Of a stretch of DNA of 64,000 nucleotides, positions 15,776 through 24,191 are shown piece after piece. A program made the position numbers and the translations under genes. This DNA is from Thermonema lapsum (GTDB taxonomy: Bacteria; Bacteroidota; Bacteroidia; Cytophagales; Thermonemataceae): assembly GCF_011761635.1 (NCBI RefSeq), contig NZ_JAASRN010000002.1, positions 894,065-958,064 on the forward strand. The letters are read 5' to 3'. The notes beneath the pieces are model-generated. The model saw nothing but the letters and a program-made list of their open reading frames with translations, searched no databases and had not been told where the DNA came from. Each line of letters starts with the position of its first letter. Positions within the stretch are counted from its first letter, which is position 1.

Positions 15776-18700
15776 ATGCATGCAAGTATGCTCCGTGTGG
15801 ATGAAAGACTACGACAATTCAAGAAAAAGTACTACCTCTACCAAGCTTTGCGGGGAGTACTCCTAAGTTTGCTGCTTACTGTAAGCTTCTATTTGCTTTT
15901 TGCCGTATTAGAATACTTTGGGCACTTCCACTCTTCGGTGCGTGCCCTTTTCTTTTTTGGGCTTCTGTTCACCATGAGCGGCACCCTGCTCTATTATGTC
16001 CTTCGCCCTCTGGGAGCTTATGCTGGCTTATACAGCCTGATGAGCGATGAAGCAGCTGCCCGCTACATAGGCAGCGAAATCCCAGAAATAAGCGACAAAC
16101 TCTTAAATGCCCTACAACTCAAGCGACAGCTCAACAGCGACGACAGTTTGTTATTGGCAGCCATCGAACAAAAAGAGGCACAAATCGCAGGTATCTCTCT
16201 ACGCAAAGCACTTCCCATAGAGGAAACCAAAAAAACTGCCCGCTATGCTATGATTCCTCTACTGATACTTATTGCTTTGTTTATAGGCATCCCTTCTTTG
16301 CTGCTAGAAAGCTCGCAACGCATCATACAATACAAGAAACATTTCCCCAAACCGGCTCCCTTTCGTTTTTCATTGGCAGATGAACGCCTTTCTGTCTTCA
16401 GAGGTGAGGACTTGCCCTTGGTAGTGCAAACCGAAGGAAAAGTCATTCCCTCTGAAATGTATGTGGTTTTAGACCAAAGTACCCTCATACCCATGCAGGA
16501 AATAGAAGAGGGGCGGTTTGCTGTAACACTGCCCAGTGTTCAAAAAAGGCATCGCCTCTTCTTCCAATCGGGCGAATACACCTCCCAAGAGTATGAGATA
16601 CAGCTCAAAGAAAAACCGTTTTTGCTGGGCGTAGAACTGGAAGTAAACTACCCGGCTTATACTGGCAAAAGCAGGGAAGTTTTTCGTAATGCCACCAACT
16701 TGCTGTTGCCCACAGGCAGTCAGATTACTTGGCTCATACAATCAAAATATGCACAAAAAGTTAGCGTATTCTTTCTTCCAGACTCGGTGGAGACAGAAGC
16801 ACACCAAGAAAGTGATAATGACCTTAAAGTTGTTAAAAAGAAGTTGATAAAATCAACGAACTATCAGCTACTACTCTACAGCATCGATACTACCTTGCAC
16901 AGCAGTACCTACCGAATAGATGTCATTCCGGATTTGCCTCCGGTGCTGGAAGTGCAAAACTTCGAAGATACGCTAAGCTATCGCTTGGTAGGGATTGCCG
17001 GTACCGCACGCGACGACTACGGCATATCGCGCGTTGCATTTGCCTATCGCATCTTGCGTGGCGGCAATAAACAAATCGATGCCTTCAAAATGCAAAACAT
17101 TCCAATCAACACAACAAACAACTATGCACGCTTGCTTCATGAGCTTGACCTCAGCCCTCTAAAACTGCAACCCGGCGATGTATTGGAATACTTTGTGCAG
17201 GTATGGGACAACAATCAAGTAACCGGCGCACAATCGGCACGCAGCCCCCTATACCGTTTTACCATTCCTGCTGCTGAAACCATAGAAAAAGAGATAAAAG
17301 AAGAAAGCCGGCATAGTGAAGAAAAAATGCGGGGAGCGCTGCAAAAAGAAAAAGAGCTGAATGAAGAAATTAGACGCACAGAAGAGCGCATGCGTCTGAA
17401 AAAACAATTCGATTTCTCAGACAGAAAACAAATAGAGCAAATCATCGAAAAACGCAAGAATGTAGAGCAAGAAATAGAACAGCTACAAAATGAATTTCAG
17501 AAGTTGCAGGACAAGATGGAGCGCTTCGAACAGCCCTCTACCGAATTGATAGAAAAAATGCAGGAACTGCAAAAGTTAATGAACGAACTGCTCGACGAAG
17601 AAACCAAAAAACTTTATGATGAACTGCAACAACTACTAAACAAGATGATGCAAGACCCTGAGCTTCTAAAGAAGCTACAAGAGATTAAACAAAACGAGCA
17701 AGAACTCGAAAAGTCGCTGGAGCGTACCCTCGAACTCTTCAAGCAACTGCAATTTGAACAGCAACTCGAAAAAAGCCTGCAAAAACTTAACGAACTAATT
17801 CAAAAGCAAGAAGAACTGCAAAAACAAACTCAAGAAAGCAAAAGCAAAGACCAAAAAAAGCTCGAAGAGTTAAAACAGCAACAAGAAGAAATTCAACAAG
17901 AGTTTCAAGACCTTGAAGAAGAGCTGGAAGAACTCCAAGAAATGAATGAAAAGCTCGAACGTCCGCATGCCATACCTAACATGCAAAAAGAAAAAGAGCA
18001 GACTAAAAAAGCAATAGAAGAAAGCATTCAGCAATTGAAACAAGAAAAACCCAAGCAGGCAGGCGAACAGCAAAAAAATGCCCAAGAGCAAATGCAGAAA
18101 ATGCAACAAAAACTGCAGCAACTGGCGCAATCCATGAAAGAAAAACAAATGCAAGAAAACATACAGACACTTCGGCATATTCTCGACAACCTGTTGCAAC
18201 TGTCTTTTGAGCAAGAGCAACTAATAGAAGACAGCCGGAAAATCAACACACAAGACCCTCGCTACGTAGAACTTATTCAAAGACAATATAAAATTCAACA
18301 AAGCAGCCAAATTGTAAAAGACAGTCTCTGGGCACTTGCCAATCGTGTATTTCAATTGCAATCCTTCATCATGGAAGAAGTAGGGGAGATGGAAAAAGCC
18401 CTTGAAAAAAGTCTGCTTCTGTTAAAAGAACGCAAAATGCGCGACGCCAGCATCTATCAACAGCAAGGCATGACACGCATCAACAATTTGGCTTTGATGC
18501 TGAGCGACCTGCTCAAGCAAATGCAGAACCCTGCCAGCGACGGTGCAGGCAGACCCCAAAAAAACCAAAAGAATACCCCCTCGATGAGCGAGCTGCAAAA
18601 ACAACTCAACCAACAAATACAACAACTCAAAGAAGGACAGCAACAAGGGCGGCAACTCTCCGAACAACTTGCTAAATTAGCAGCGCAGCAAGAGCTGTTG

Positions 18701-19081
18701 CGAAGAAAAATAGAGGAATTACAGAAAAATGGAGAGCTAAGCCCAGAACAAAAGCAAATGCTGGAAGAGATTAAGCAAGAAATGGAGAAAACAGAGAAAG
18801 ACTTAATCAACAAAAATATAAACCAAGAAACGCTCAGAAGACAAAAAGAAATAGAAACACGCCTACTGGAAGCTGAAAAATCGCTTCGAGAACGCGGCGA
18901 AGATGACAAACGCAAAGGTGAAACCGCTACACCTAAAGAACGTAAAGAACTTCCGGCGCCCCTGCGCGAATATCTGAAAAAACAGCAGGAACAACTGGAG
19001 CTCATACAATCTGTACCACCCACCATGACCCCTTATTTTAAACAACGCAGCGATGAGTACCTCAAACAAATTAAACCTTAA
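15776..19081 (+). CDS. DUF4175 family membrane protein with a very long charged coiled-coil region
   Basis: 1101 residues. Two N-terminal membrane segments (about 26-46 and 56-76) and a third at about 155-178 are followed by a beta-rich extracytoplasmic part (about 190-500: LEVQNFEDTLSYRLVGIAGTARDDYGISRVAFAYRI is the DUF4175 hallmark area, seen in pieces) and then about 550 residues almost purely of K, E, Q and L heptads, ending in a proline-containing tail. The family is common next to DUF58/MoxR-type genes in Bacteroidota; here the downstream partner is instead a GHKL ATPase. Function unknown; a surface or periplasmic structural role is only a guess. An ATG at 15788 is an equally possible start. 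Confidence 0.85.
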   Translation: MHASMLRVDERLRQFKKKYYLYQALRGVLLSLLLTVSFYLLFAVLEYFGHFHSSVRALFFFGLLFTMSGTLLYYVLRPLGAYAGLYSLMSDEAAARYIGSEIPEISDKLLNALQLKRQLNSDDSLLLAAIEQKEAQIAGISLRKALPIEETKKTARYAMIPLLILIALFIGIPSLLLESSQRIIQYKKHFPKPAPFRFSLADERLSVFRGEDLPLVVQTEGKVIPSEMYVVLDQSTLIPMQEIEEGRFAVTLPSVQKRHRLFFQSGEYTSQEYEIQLKEKPFLLGVELEVNYPAYTGKSREVFRNATNLLLPTGSQITWLIQSKYAQKVSVFFLPDSVETEAHQESDNDLKVVKKKLIKSTNYQLLLYSIDTTLHSSTYRIDVIPDLPPVLEVQNFEDTLSYRLVGIAGTARDDYGISRVAFAYRILRGGNKQIDAFKMQNIPINTTNNYARLLHELDLSPLKLQPGDVLEYFVQVWDNNQVTGAQSARSPLYRFTIPAAETIEKEIKEESRHSEEKMRGALQKEKELNEEIRRTEERMRLKKQFDFSDRKQIEQIIEKRKNVEQEIEQLQNEFQKLQDKMERFEQPSTELIEKMQELQKLMNELLDEETKKLYDELQQLLNKMMQDPELLKKLQEIKQNEQELEKSLERTLELFKQLQFEQQLEKSLQKLNELIQKQEELQKQTQESKSKDQKKLEELKQQQEEIQQEFQDLEEELEELQEMNEKLERPHAIPNMQKEKEQTKKAIEESIQQLKQEKPKQAGEQQKNAQEQMQKMQQKLQQLAQSMKEKQMQENIQTLRHILDNLLQLSFEQEQLIEDSRKINTQDPRYVELIQRQYKIQQSSQIVKDSLWALANRVFQLQSFIMEEVGEMEKALEKSLLLLKERKMRDASIYQQQGMTRINNLALMLSDLLKQMQNPASDGAGRPQKNQKNTPSMSELQKQLNQQIQQLKEGQQQGRQLSEQLAKLAAQQELLRRKIEELQKNGELSPEQKQMLEEIKQEMEKTEKDLINKNINQETLRRQKEIETRLLEAEKSLRERGEDDKRKGETATPKERKELPAPLREYLKKQQEQLELIQSVPPTMTPYFKQRSDEYLKQIKP

Positions 19082-19085
19082 AACT

Positions 19086-19496
19086 ATGGATTCAATCCAT
19101 ATACAAATCCCTTCGATTATTGAAAACATCCGCATCATTGAAAGCTTTATTGATAATGTAAAAGAAGCCTATCAAATTTCCGACGACATTTACGGCAATA
19201 TCATGGTTGCCGTAACCGAAGCAGTCAATAATGCCATTGTACATGGAAATAAACAAGACAGAACCAAAAATGTAGACCTCAGTTTGCATTTCCATGAAGA
19301 CATGATTCGCTTTGTGGTGGAAGATGAAGGCGAAGGCTTTGACTATCACCATCTGCCTGACCCTACCGACCCTGAAAACCTCCATAAACCACACGGAAGA
19401 GGGATTTACTTGATAAAACAACTCTGCGACGAGGTCAAATTCAAAAACAATGGTAAGTGCATAGAGCTAATATTCTACATCAATGGACAATATTAA
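19086..19496 (+). CDS. RsbW-type GHKL ATPase / anti-sigma regulatory factor
   Basis: 136 residues forming a stand-alone HATPase domain of the anti-sigma kinase class: N box EAVNNAIVHGN (E45, N49), G1 box DEGEGF at 80-85 and G2 box HGRGIYLIK at 103-111. Members phosphorylate an anti-sigma-factor antagonist or act as serine kinases in partner-switching systems. No STAS antagonist or sigma factor gene adjoins it, so its target is unknown. The ATG at 19086 follows the DUF4175 stop by 4 nt and is preferred to an overlapping upstream start at 19053. Its stop overlaps the ybeY start by 14 nt, so the two are translationally coupled. Confidence 0.88.
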   Translation: MDSIHIQIPSIIENIRIIESFIDNVKEAYQISDDIYGNIMVAVTEAVNNAIVHGNKQDRTKNVDLSLHFHEDMIRFVVEDEGEGFDYHHLPDPTDPENLHKPHGRGIYLIKQLCDEVKFKNNGKCIELIFYINGQY

Positions 19497-19917
19497 CTTC
19501 TTTTTTGAAGATATTGAGCGCCCACTTTACTTATCAGACGAAAGCAAACAGTGGTTGGTCCAAATAGCCCAGCACTTTGAAGCCAAAATCATAGAGCTCA
19601 ATTACATATTTTGCAGCGACAACTACCTGCTTGAGATAAACCGCCAATATCTGAATCACGATTATTATACCGACATTATCACCTTCGGATATTCCGACAG
19701 TATTCTCTTTATTGAAGCAGACGCTTTTATTTCAATAGAAAGAACCGAAGAAAACGCACAAAGCATAGGCATTACAGCCGAAGAAGAGCTGCACCGGGTC
19801 ATGGCGCACGGGCTTTTACATCTGTTGGGGTTTAAAGACAAAACAGAAGCGGAAGCCGCCGAAATGCGCAAAATGGAAGACTGGGCATTGAGTCTGCGTG
19901 TTCCACGTGGAACATAA
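19483..19917 (+). CDS. ybeY: Endoribonuclease YbeY (rRNA maturation factor)
   Basis: Single-strand endoribonuclease needed for 16S rRNA 3' end processing and ribosome quality control. The zinc site motif is HGLLHLLGFKD, with H109 and H113; the third ligand position is D119 rather than the histidine of the E. coli enzyme, as I recall for other Bacteroidota members. Length (144 aa) is normal, start overlaps the preceding gene. Unusual feature: the last codons (RVPRGT) are written in a perfect 16 bp palindrome TGTTCCACGTGGAACA (19899-19914) that matches a parS centromere site, so the gene's 3' end may be shaped by that second function. Confidence 0.93.
   Translation: MDNINFFFEDIERPLYLSDESKQWLVQIAQHFEAKIIELNYIFCSDNYLLEINRQYLNHDYYTDIITFGYSDSILFIEADAFISIERTEENAQSIGITAEEELHRVMAHGLLHLLGFKDKTEAEAAEMRKMEDWALSLRVPRGT
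19899..19914. promoter_or_regulatory. parS-like centromere site (perfect palindrome)
   Basis: TGTTCCACGTGGAACA, a perfect 16 bp palindrome inside the 3' end of ybeY. It differs by one base per half-site from the widely conserved ParB-binding consensus TGTTTCACGTGAAACA. A second copy lies 157 bp away, and parA is 3.5 kb downstream. ParB binding is inferred. Confidence 0.8.
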
Positions 19918-19941
19918 AACTATACAAACACTTAAAGCAGA

Positions 19942-19969
19942 GCGCCACGCTTAAAGTGGCGCTTTTTTA
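19942..19969 (+). terminator. Rho-independent terminator after ybeY
   Basis: GCGCCAC, 7 nt loop, GTGGCGC, then TTTTTT. A strong 7 bp G/C stem 25 nt after the ybeY stop, ending the DUF4175-ATPase-ybeY unit. Confidence 0.85.
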
Positions 19970-20049
19970 TTGTCAATAAAAATACAAAGAAGAAGTGAAA
20001 CTACAAGAAGCTCTTTTATTTACACCCATCTAAAACCTCTGAAAATTAA

Positions 20050-20057
20050 TATCTTTG
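20050..20057 (+). promoter_or_regulatory. -7 promoter box for mnmG
   Basis: TATCTTTG matches the Bacteroidota -7 consensus. The -33 region is A/T-rich without TTG. The parS-like site at 20071-20086 would lie in the transcript leader, so ParB binding there could affect mnmG expression. Confidence 0.5.
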
Positions 20058-20070
20058 CAAAGAAAAAAGA

Positions 20071-20086
20071 TGTTCCACGTGAAACA
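20071..20086. promoter_or_regulatory. parS-like centromere site in the mnmG leader
   Basis: TGTTCCACGTGAAACA, matching the parS consensus TGTTTCACGTGAAACA at 15 of 16 positions. It is the second of two such sites bracketing the ybeY-mnmG gap. Only two were found by eye in the window. Confidence 0.85.
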
Positions 20087-20106
20087 TTAAAAAAACAAGC
20101 AAAAGC

Positions 20107-21966
20107 ATGTTCCCAACATATGATGTGATAGTTGTAGGCGCAGGACACGCCGGCAATGAAGCCGCAGCAGCAGCTGCCAATTTAGGCTCCAAAACCTTGC
20201 TCATTACCATGAACATGCAGGTAATAGGGCAGATGTCGTGCAATCCTGCCATGGGAGGGGTAGCCAAAGGGCAAATAGTCCGCGAAATAGACGCTATGGG
20301 CGGGCTCTCGGGCATCGTAACCGATGAAAGCATGATACAATTTCGCATGCTTAACCGTTCTAAAGGACCAGCTATGTGGAGCCCCCGAAGCCAAAACGAC
20401 CGCATGTTGTTTGCACAAAAATGGCGCTTGGCACTTGAAAAAATTCAAAACCTCGACTTCTGGCAAGACATGGTCGTAGGATTGATAATCAAAGACAAAC
20501 GCGTAGTGGGCGTAAAAACAAGCATGGGGCACGAAATCAATGCCCGGGCTGTGGTTATTACAAGCGGCACTTTCCTCAATGGCATCATACACATAGGCGA
20601 AAAACAATTTGGTGGTGGCAGGGCAGGAGAAAGAGCAGCCACCGGCATCACTGAGCAGCTTGTAGAGCTGGGGTTTGAAGCCGGTAGAATGAAAACAGGC
20701 ACCCCTCCCCGTGTAGATGGACGTACCCTTGACTACAGCAAGATGACCGAACAGCCCGGCGATGAGCCGCCCGGTAAGTTCTCATTTATGGATACCACGC
20801 CCCTCACTAAACAAAAAAGCTGCTGGATAACCTACACCAATCCCAAAGTGCATGAGGTGTTGGCAACAGGATTTGACAAATCCCCCATGTTTACCGGGCG
20901 AATCAAAGGTTTAGGTCCCCGCTACTGTCCTTCTATTGAAGACAAAATCAACCGCTTTGCCGAGCGTGAACGCCATCAAATATTTGTAGAACCTGAGGGG
21001 TGGGAGACCGTAGAAATCTATGTCAATGGATTTTCCACCTCTTTACCCGAAGACGTGCAGTACAAAGCACTGCGCTTGATTCCGGGCTTCGAAAATGCCA
21101 AGATGTTTCGCCCGGGTTATGCCATAGAGTACGATTTCTTTCCACCTACGCAGCTCAAAAGCACGCTGGAAACAAAACTAATTGAAAACCTATTTTTTGC
21201 CGGTCAAATCAACGGCACTACCGGTTACGAAGAAGCAGCCTGTCAGGGACTCATTGCAGGCATCAACGCACATTTAAAAGTGCATGATTTGCCGCCCTTT
21301 ACTTTGAAACGTTCGGAAGCATACATAGGTGTGCTCATCGATGACCTCATCAACAAAGGCACAGAAGAACCCTACCGTATGTTCACTTCCCGGGCAGAAT
21401 ACAGACTGCTTCTACGCCAAGACAATGCAGATTGGCGCCTTACCGAAAAAGCCTACAAACTGGGTTTGGCGTCGGAAGAACGTTACCGCCGTTTCATGGA
21501 CAAAAAAGAAAAAATAGAACAAGGCATACGTTTGATAAAAGAAGCACAAGTAAACCCAGAAGAAATCAACGGATACCTCGAAAGTATCGGCTCTGCCACC
21601 ATAAAAGAAAAAATAAGGGTTGAACGTCTGCTCAAACGCCCCGATTTGAATATTTATCAACTGATAGAGCGCATTCCACATTTGGAAACATTGCGCCGCT
21701 ACAACCAAGAGGTATGCGAAGAAATAGAAATCATGATTAAATATGAAGACTATATTGAGCGAGAGGAAAAAATGGCTCAAAAAATGATGGCGTTGGAAGA
21801 CTATCGCATCCCCTCGAATTTTAACTATGACTTGGTGAAAGCACTGTCGGCAGAAGGCAGGGAAAAACTAAAACGCTTGCGTCCGGAAACCTTAGGACAA
21901 GCTTCTCGTATCAGTGGCGTTTCGCCTTCCGATGTGTCGATACTCATGGTTTACTTAGGCAAATAA
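20107..21966 (+). CDS. mnmG: tRNA uridine-5-carboxymethylaminomethyl modification enzyme MnmG (GidA)
   Basis: FAD-dependent enzyme that, with MnmE, modifies the wobble uridine of certain tRNAs. The dinucleotide fold VVGAGHAGNEAA at 9-20, the catalytic-region motifs SCNPAMGG, FRMLNRSKGPAMWSPR, the PRVDGRTLDYS block and NGTTGYEEAACQGL are all present. Length is typical (619 aa). In many bacteria mnmG lies beside the replication origin with rsmG, parA and parB; here parA and oriC are 3-6 kb downstream, though rsmG and parB are not seen. A methyltransferase gene follows by 11 nt. Confidence 0.97.
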   Translation: MFPTYDVIVVGAGHAGNEAAAAAANLGSKTLLITMNMQVIGQMSCNPAMGGVAKGQIVREIDAMGGLSGIVTDESMIQFRMLNRSKGPAMWSPRSQNDRMLFAQKWRLALEKIQNLDFWQDMVVGLIIKDKRVVGVKTSMGHEINARAVVITSGTFLNGIIHIGEKQFGGGRAGERAATGITEQLVELGFEAGRMKTGTPPRVDGRTLDYSKMTEQPGDEPPGKFSFMDTTPLTKQKSCWITYTNPKVHEVLATGFDKSPMFTGRIKGLGPRYCPSIEDKINRFAERERHQIFVEPEGWETVEIYVNGFSTSLPEDVQYKALRLIPGFENAKMFRPGYAIEYDFFPPTQLKSTLETKLIENLFFAGQINGTTGYEEAACQGLIAGINAHLKVHDLPPFTLKRSEAYIGVLIDDLINKGTEEPYRMFTSRAEYRLLLRQDNADWRLTEKAYKLGLASEERYRRFMDKKEKIEQGIRLIKEAQVNPEEINGYLESIGSATIKEKIRVERLLKRPDLNIYQLIERIPHLETLRRYNQEVCEEIEIMIKYEDYIEREEKMAQKMMALEDYRIPSNFNYDLVKALSAEGREKLKRLRPETLGQASRISGVSPSDVSILMVYLGK

Positions 21967-21977
21967 GCAAACAAATA

Positions 21978-22877
21978 ATGAAGCATAAGCATATGGAAAG
22001 ACTGTCTGCATGCCCCATTTGTGGGCATGTGGGCTTTTATACATGGCTCCGCACCAAAGATTTCACAGTTAGCAAAGAAGAATTCGATATTGTATGTTGT
22101 GAGCAGTGTGGTCTCAAATTTACCAATCCTCGCCCTGCCGAAACCCAAATCGGTCAATATTACGAAAGCAAGGAATATATATCGCACCACGACGAAAAGC
22201 AGGGCATAGTGCCCTTCATATATAAGTGGGTACGCGAACACATCACCCTGAAACAAAAAAGAAGGTGGGTAGAAAAACAACTCACTCATAAAGGCAAGCT
22301 CTTAGACGTAGGCTGTGGCACTGGTCATTTTCTTTTTCATATGCACAAACACGGATGGGATGTGAGTGGGGTAGAACCCTCTTTAGAAGCAAGTCGAAAA
22401 GTAAGAGACTCTGGCATTCCAGTGTATGAGCGCTTGGAGCAACTAATCAACAACACAAAGTTCGATGCCATCACCATGTGGCATGTACTGGAACACATAC
22501 ATCATTTAAATGAAGATTTACAAAAGCTCAAAGATTTGTTGAATAACGGAGGGTGGCTATTTATTGCCGTACCCAATATTGAATCTTATGATGCCCATTT
22601 TTATGGTACCTTTTGGGCAGCCTTGGATGTCCCACGCCACCTCTATCATTTTTCTCCTGCCCATATGAAACAACTCTTACAAAAGCATGGGCTACATTTG
22701 CAGGAAATACAAGGCATGCCCCTCGATGCTTACTATATCAGCTTGTTGAGCAGTGAATACCGCTCGGGAAAAAAGCAATGGGCAGAAGCTATCTATCGGG
22801 GCACTTTGTCAAACTTGCATGCCCTCAAAAACAAAAACTATTCAAGCTTGGTGTATATAGTAAACAAAGTCAACTAA
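21978..22877 (+). CDS. Class I SAM-dependent methyltransferase with N-terminal zinc ribbon
   Basis: 299 residues. An N-terminal zinc-binding part (CPIC at 12-15, CCEQC at 40-44) precedes a Rossmann methyltransferase domain with motif I LLDVGCGTGHF at 108-118, an acidic post-I region (VSGVEPS) and WHVLEHIHHL. The architecture is that of sugar or cell-envelope methyltransferases in Bacteroidota, but the substrate cannot be told. It follows mnmG by 11 nt and is probably cotranscribed. It is not RsmG: that protein lacks the zinc ribbon. An ATG 5 codons further on (21993) is an alternative start. Confidence 0.88.
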   Translation: MKHKHMERLSACPICGHVGFYTWLRTKDFTVSKEEFDIVCCEQCGLKFTNPRPAETQIGQYYESKEYISHHDEKQGIVPFIYKWVREHITLKQKRRWVEKQLTHKGKLLDVGCGTGHFLFHMHKHGWDVSGVEPSLEASRKVRDSGIPVYERLEQLINNTKFDAITMWHVLEHIHHLNEDLQKLKDLLNNGGWLFIAVPNIESYDAHFYGTFWAALDVPRHLYHFSPAHMKQLLQKHGLHLQEIQGMPLDAYYISLLSSEYRSGKKQWAEAIYRGTLSNLHALKNKNYSSLVYIVNKVN

Positions 22878-22900
22878 AAAAATTCGACTGATGATAATTT

Positions 22901-23308
22901 TTAAGCCCTATACAATATGTGAACCTTTTGTAAGACATCCTCTGAAATAGGCTTGCTTATAAAGAATATTTTATGAGGATAATTGGCAAAGGCATTCTCA
23001 TCTATTTCTGTTTGTATGGCGCTTGACATGATGACAAAAGTAACATCCTTGCGCAAAGAAGCGGGTAGTTTCAAAAAGTTCTCCAAGAAACTTTGAGCGT
23101 TCATTTCAGGCATGAGCACATCTAAAAAAATCACTTGTGGGAAATCATTCAAACGCCCCAAATCAAAGGCTTTCAGATAATCCAAGGCATCCATGGCACG
23201 CTCAAACAATAAGACATTATCGGCAAACTGATGTTTTTCTAAAATTTTCTTGGCTAAAATAGCATCAAGCTTACTATCGTCAATAATCAATACATTTTTA
23301 AGACTCAT
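22901..23308 (-). CDS. Stand-alone response regulator receiver protein
   Basis: 135-residue CheY-like receiver without an output domain. Acidic pocket D10-D11, phospho-acceptor D63 in VIFLDVLMPEMN, switch serine S95 in IMSSA and K119 in FISKP are all conserved, so it should be phosphorylatable. No kinase gene is adjacent; a PAS kinase with its own receiver-only neighbour lies at 36-39 kb. Its promoter (TTTG, 21 nt, TATATTTA, minus strand) shares the 80 nt region with the parA gene facing the other way. Confidence 0.92.
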   Translation of the reverse strand: MSLKNVLIIDDSKLDAILAKKILEKHQFADNVLLFERAMDALDYLKAFDLGRLNDFPQVIFLDVLMPEMNAQSFLENFLKLPASLRKDVTFVIMSSAIQTEIDENAFANYPHKIFFISKPISEDVLQKVHILYRA

Positions 23309-23344
23309 AGTTTTAGAAGTTTAAGGGCTTAGCAGGCTTATAGA

Positions 23345-23377
23345 TAAATATAGAAATTTTTTAACTTCCTTGACAAA
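23345..23377 (-). promoter_or_regulatory. Promoter for the receiver protein gene
   Basis: Minus strand TTTG (23377-23374), 21 nt, TATATTTA (23352-23345). One mismatch in the -7 box. Confidence 0.5.
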
Positions 23378-23388
23378 AAAAGGAAACA

Positions 23389-24162
23389 ATGAAAAAGAAA
23401 CAAAAGACGCAAGTCATCTCTATAGTCAATCAAAAGGGGGGTACCGGTAAGACCACCACTGCTGTAAATTTAGCAAAAGCCTTAGAGTTGCTTGGATACA
23501 AAATTTTACTCGTTGACTTCGACCCACAAGGCAGCTTGTCATATTACCTCGACGTAGAAGACGCTCACCCCAACATTGCAAATGTGCTTTTGGGCGAAGC
23601 CGACATCAAGACAGCACTGCTTCAGGTAAGCGGCATGGATATCCTGCCTTCCAATACAGAACTTGCCGACCTCGAGATTTCATTGGCTAACTACGAAGGA
23701 AGAGAGTCATTATTGAAAGGCTACCTAAACGAAATAAAAGACCATTACGACTACATCATCATAGATTGCTCCCCCTCGCTTTCATTACTCACCATAAATG
23801 CCTTGGTAGCATCGGACTACCTTATCATACCCATCCCCATGGAAGTGCTCAGCTTTCACGGCTTACATCTTATCAAAAACACTGTGCAAGCTGTCAAAGA
23901 GGCACTCAATCCGACACTCACCATTTTAGGCATATTGGTCGTTAAATATTCGCCTGTACGCCGCATCACCACTCAACTATTGAGTGCCATACAAGAAGAG
24001 TTCGCCGACACACTGGTATTCAAAACCAAAATACGTTTAGATACCCGTCTGATAGAATCACCGGCATACGGCAACAACATATTTGAAACAGCATCTAACT
24101 CCAAAGGGGCAGAAGATTACTTAGACTTAGCCAAAGAAATTATTCATCTCACCCAAAAGTAA
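23389..24162 (+). CDS. parA: ParA/Soj family chromosome-partitioning ATPase
   Basis: Deviant-Walker-A ATPase that, with ParB, moves parS-bearing DNA. Walker A KGGTGKTT at 16-23 (with the signature lysine K16 and K21), A' motif VDFDPQG at 42-48 and B motif YIIIDCSPSL near 117-126 are all present. Length is 257 aa. No N-terminal DNA-binding domain, as in chromosomal Soj. No parB follows; the next gene encodes a lipoprotein 30 nt downstream, so ParB must be elsewhere or this is an orphan ParA with another cargo. The two parS-like sites 3.3 kb upstream and the DnaA-box array 1.7 kb downstream favour a chromosome-partition role. Confidence 0.9.
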   Translation: MKKKQKTQVISIVNQKGGTGKTTTAVNLAKALELLGYKILLVDFDPQGSLSYYLDVEDAHPNIANVLLGEADIKTALLQVSGMDILPSNTELADLEISLANYEGRESLLKGYLNEIKDHYDYIIIDCSPSLSLLTINALVASDYLIIPIPMEVLSFHGLHLIKNTVQAVKEALNPTLTILGILVVKYSPVRRITTQLLSAIQEEFADTLVFKTKIRLDTRLIESPAYGNNIFETASNSKGAEDYLDLAKEIIHLTQK

Positions 24163-24191
24163 ATCGTTTTATCTGTAAACTATTCAGCATC

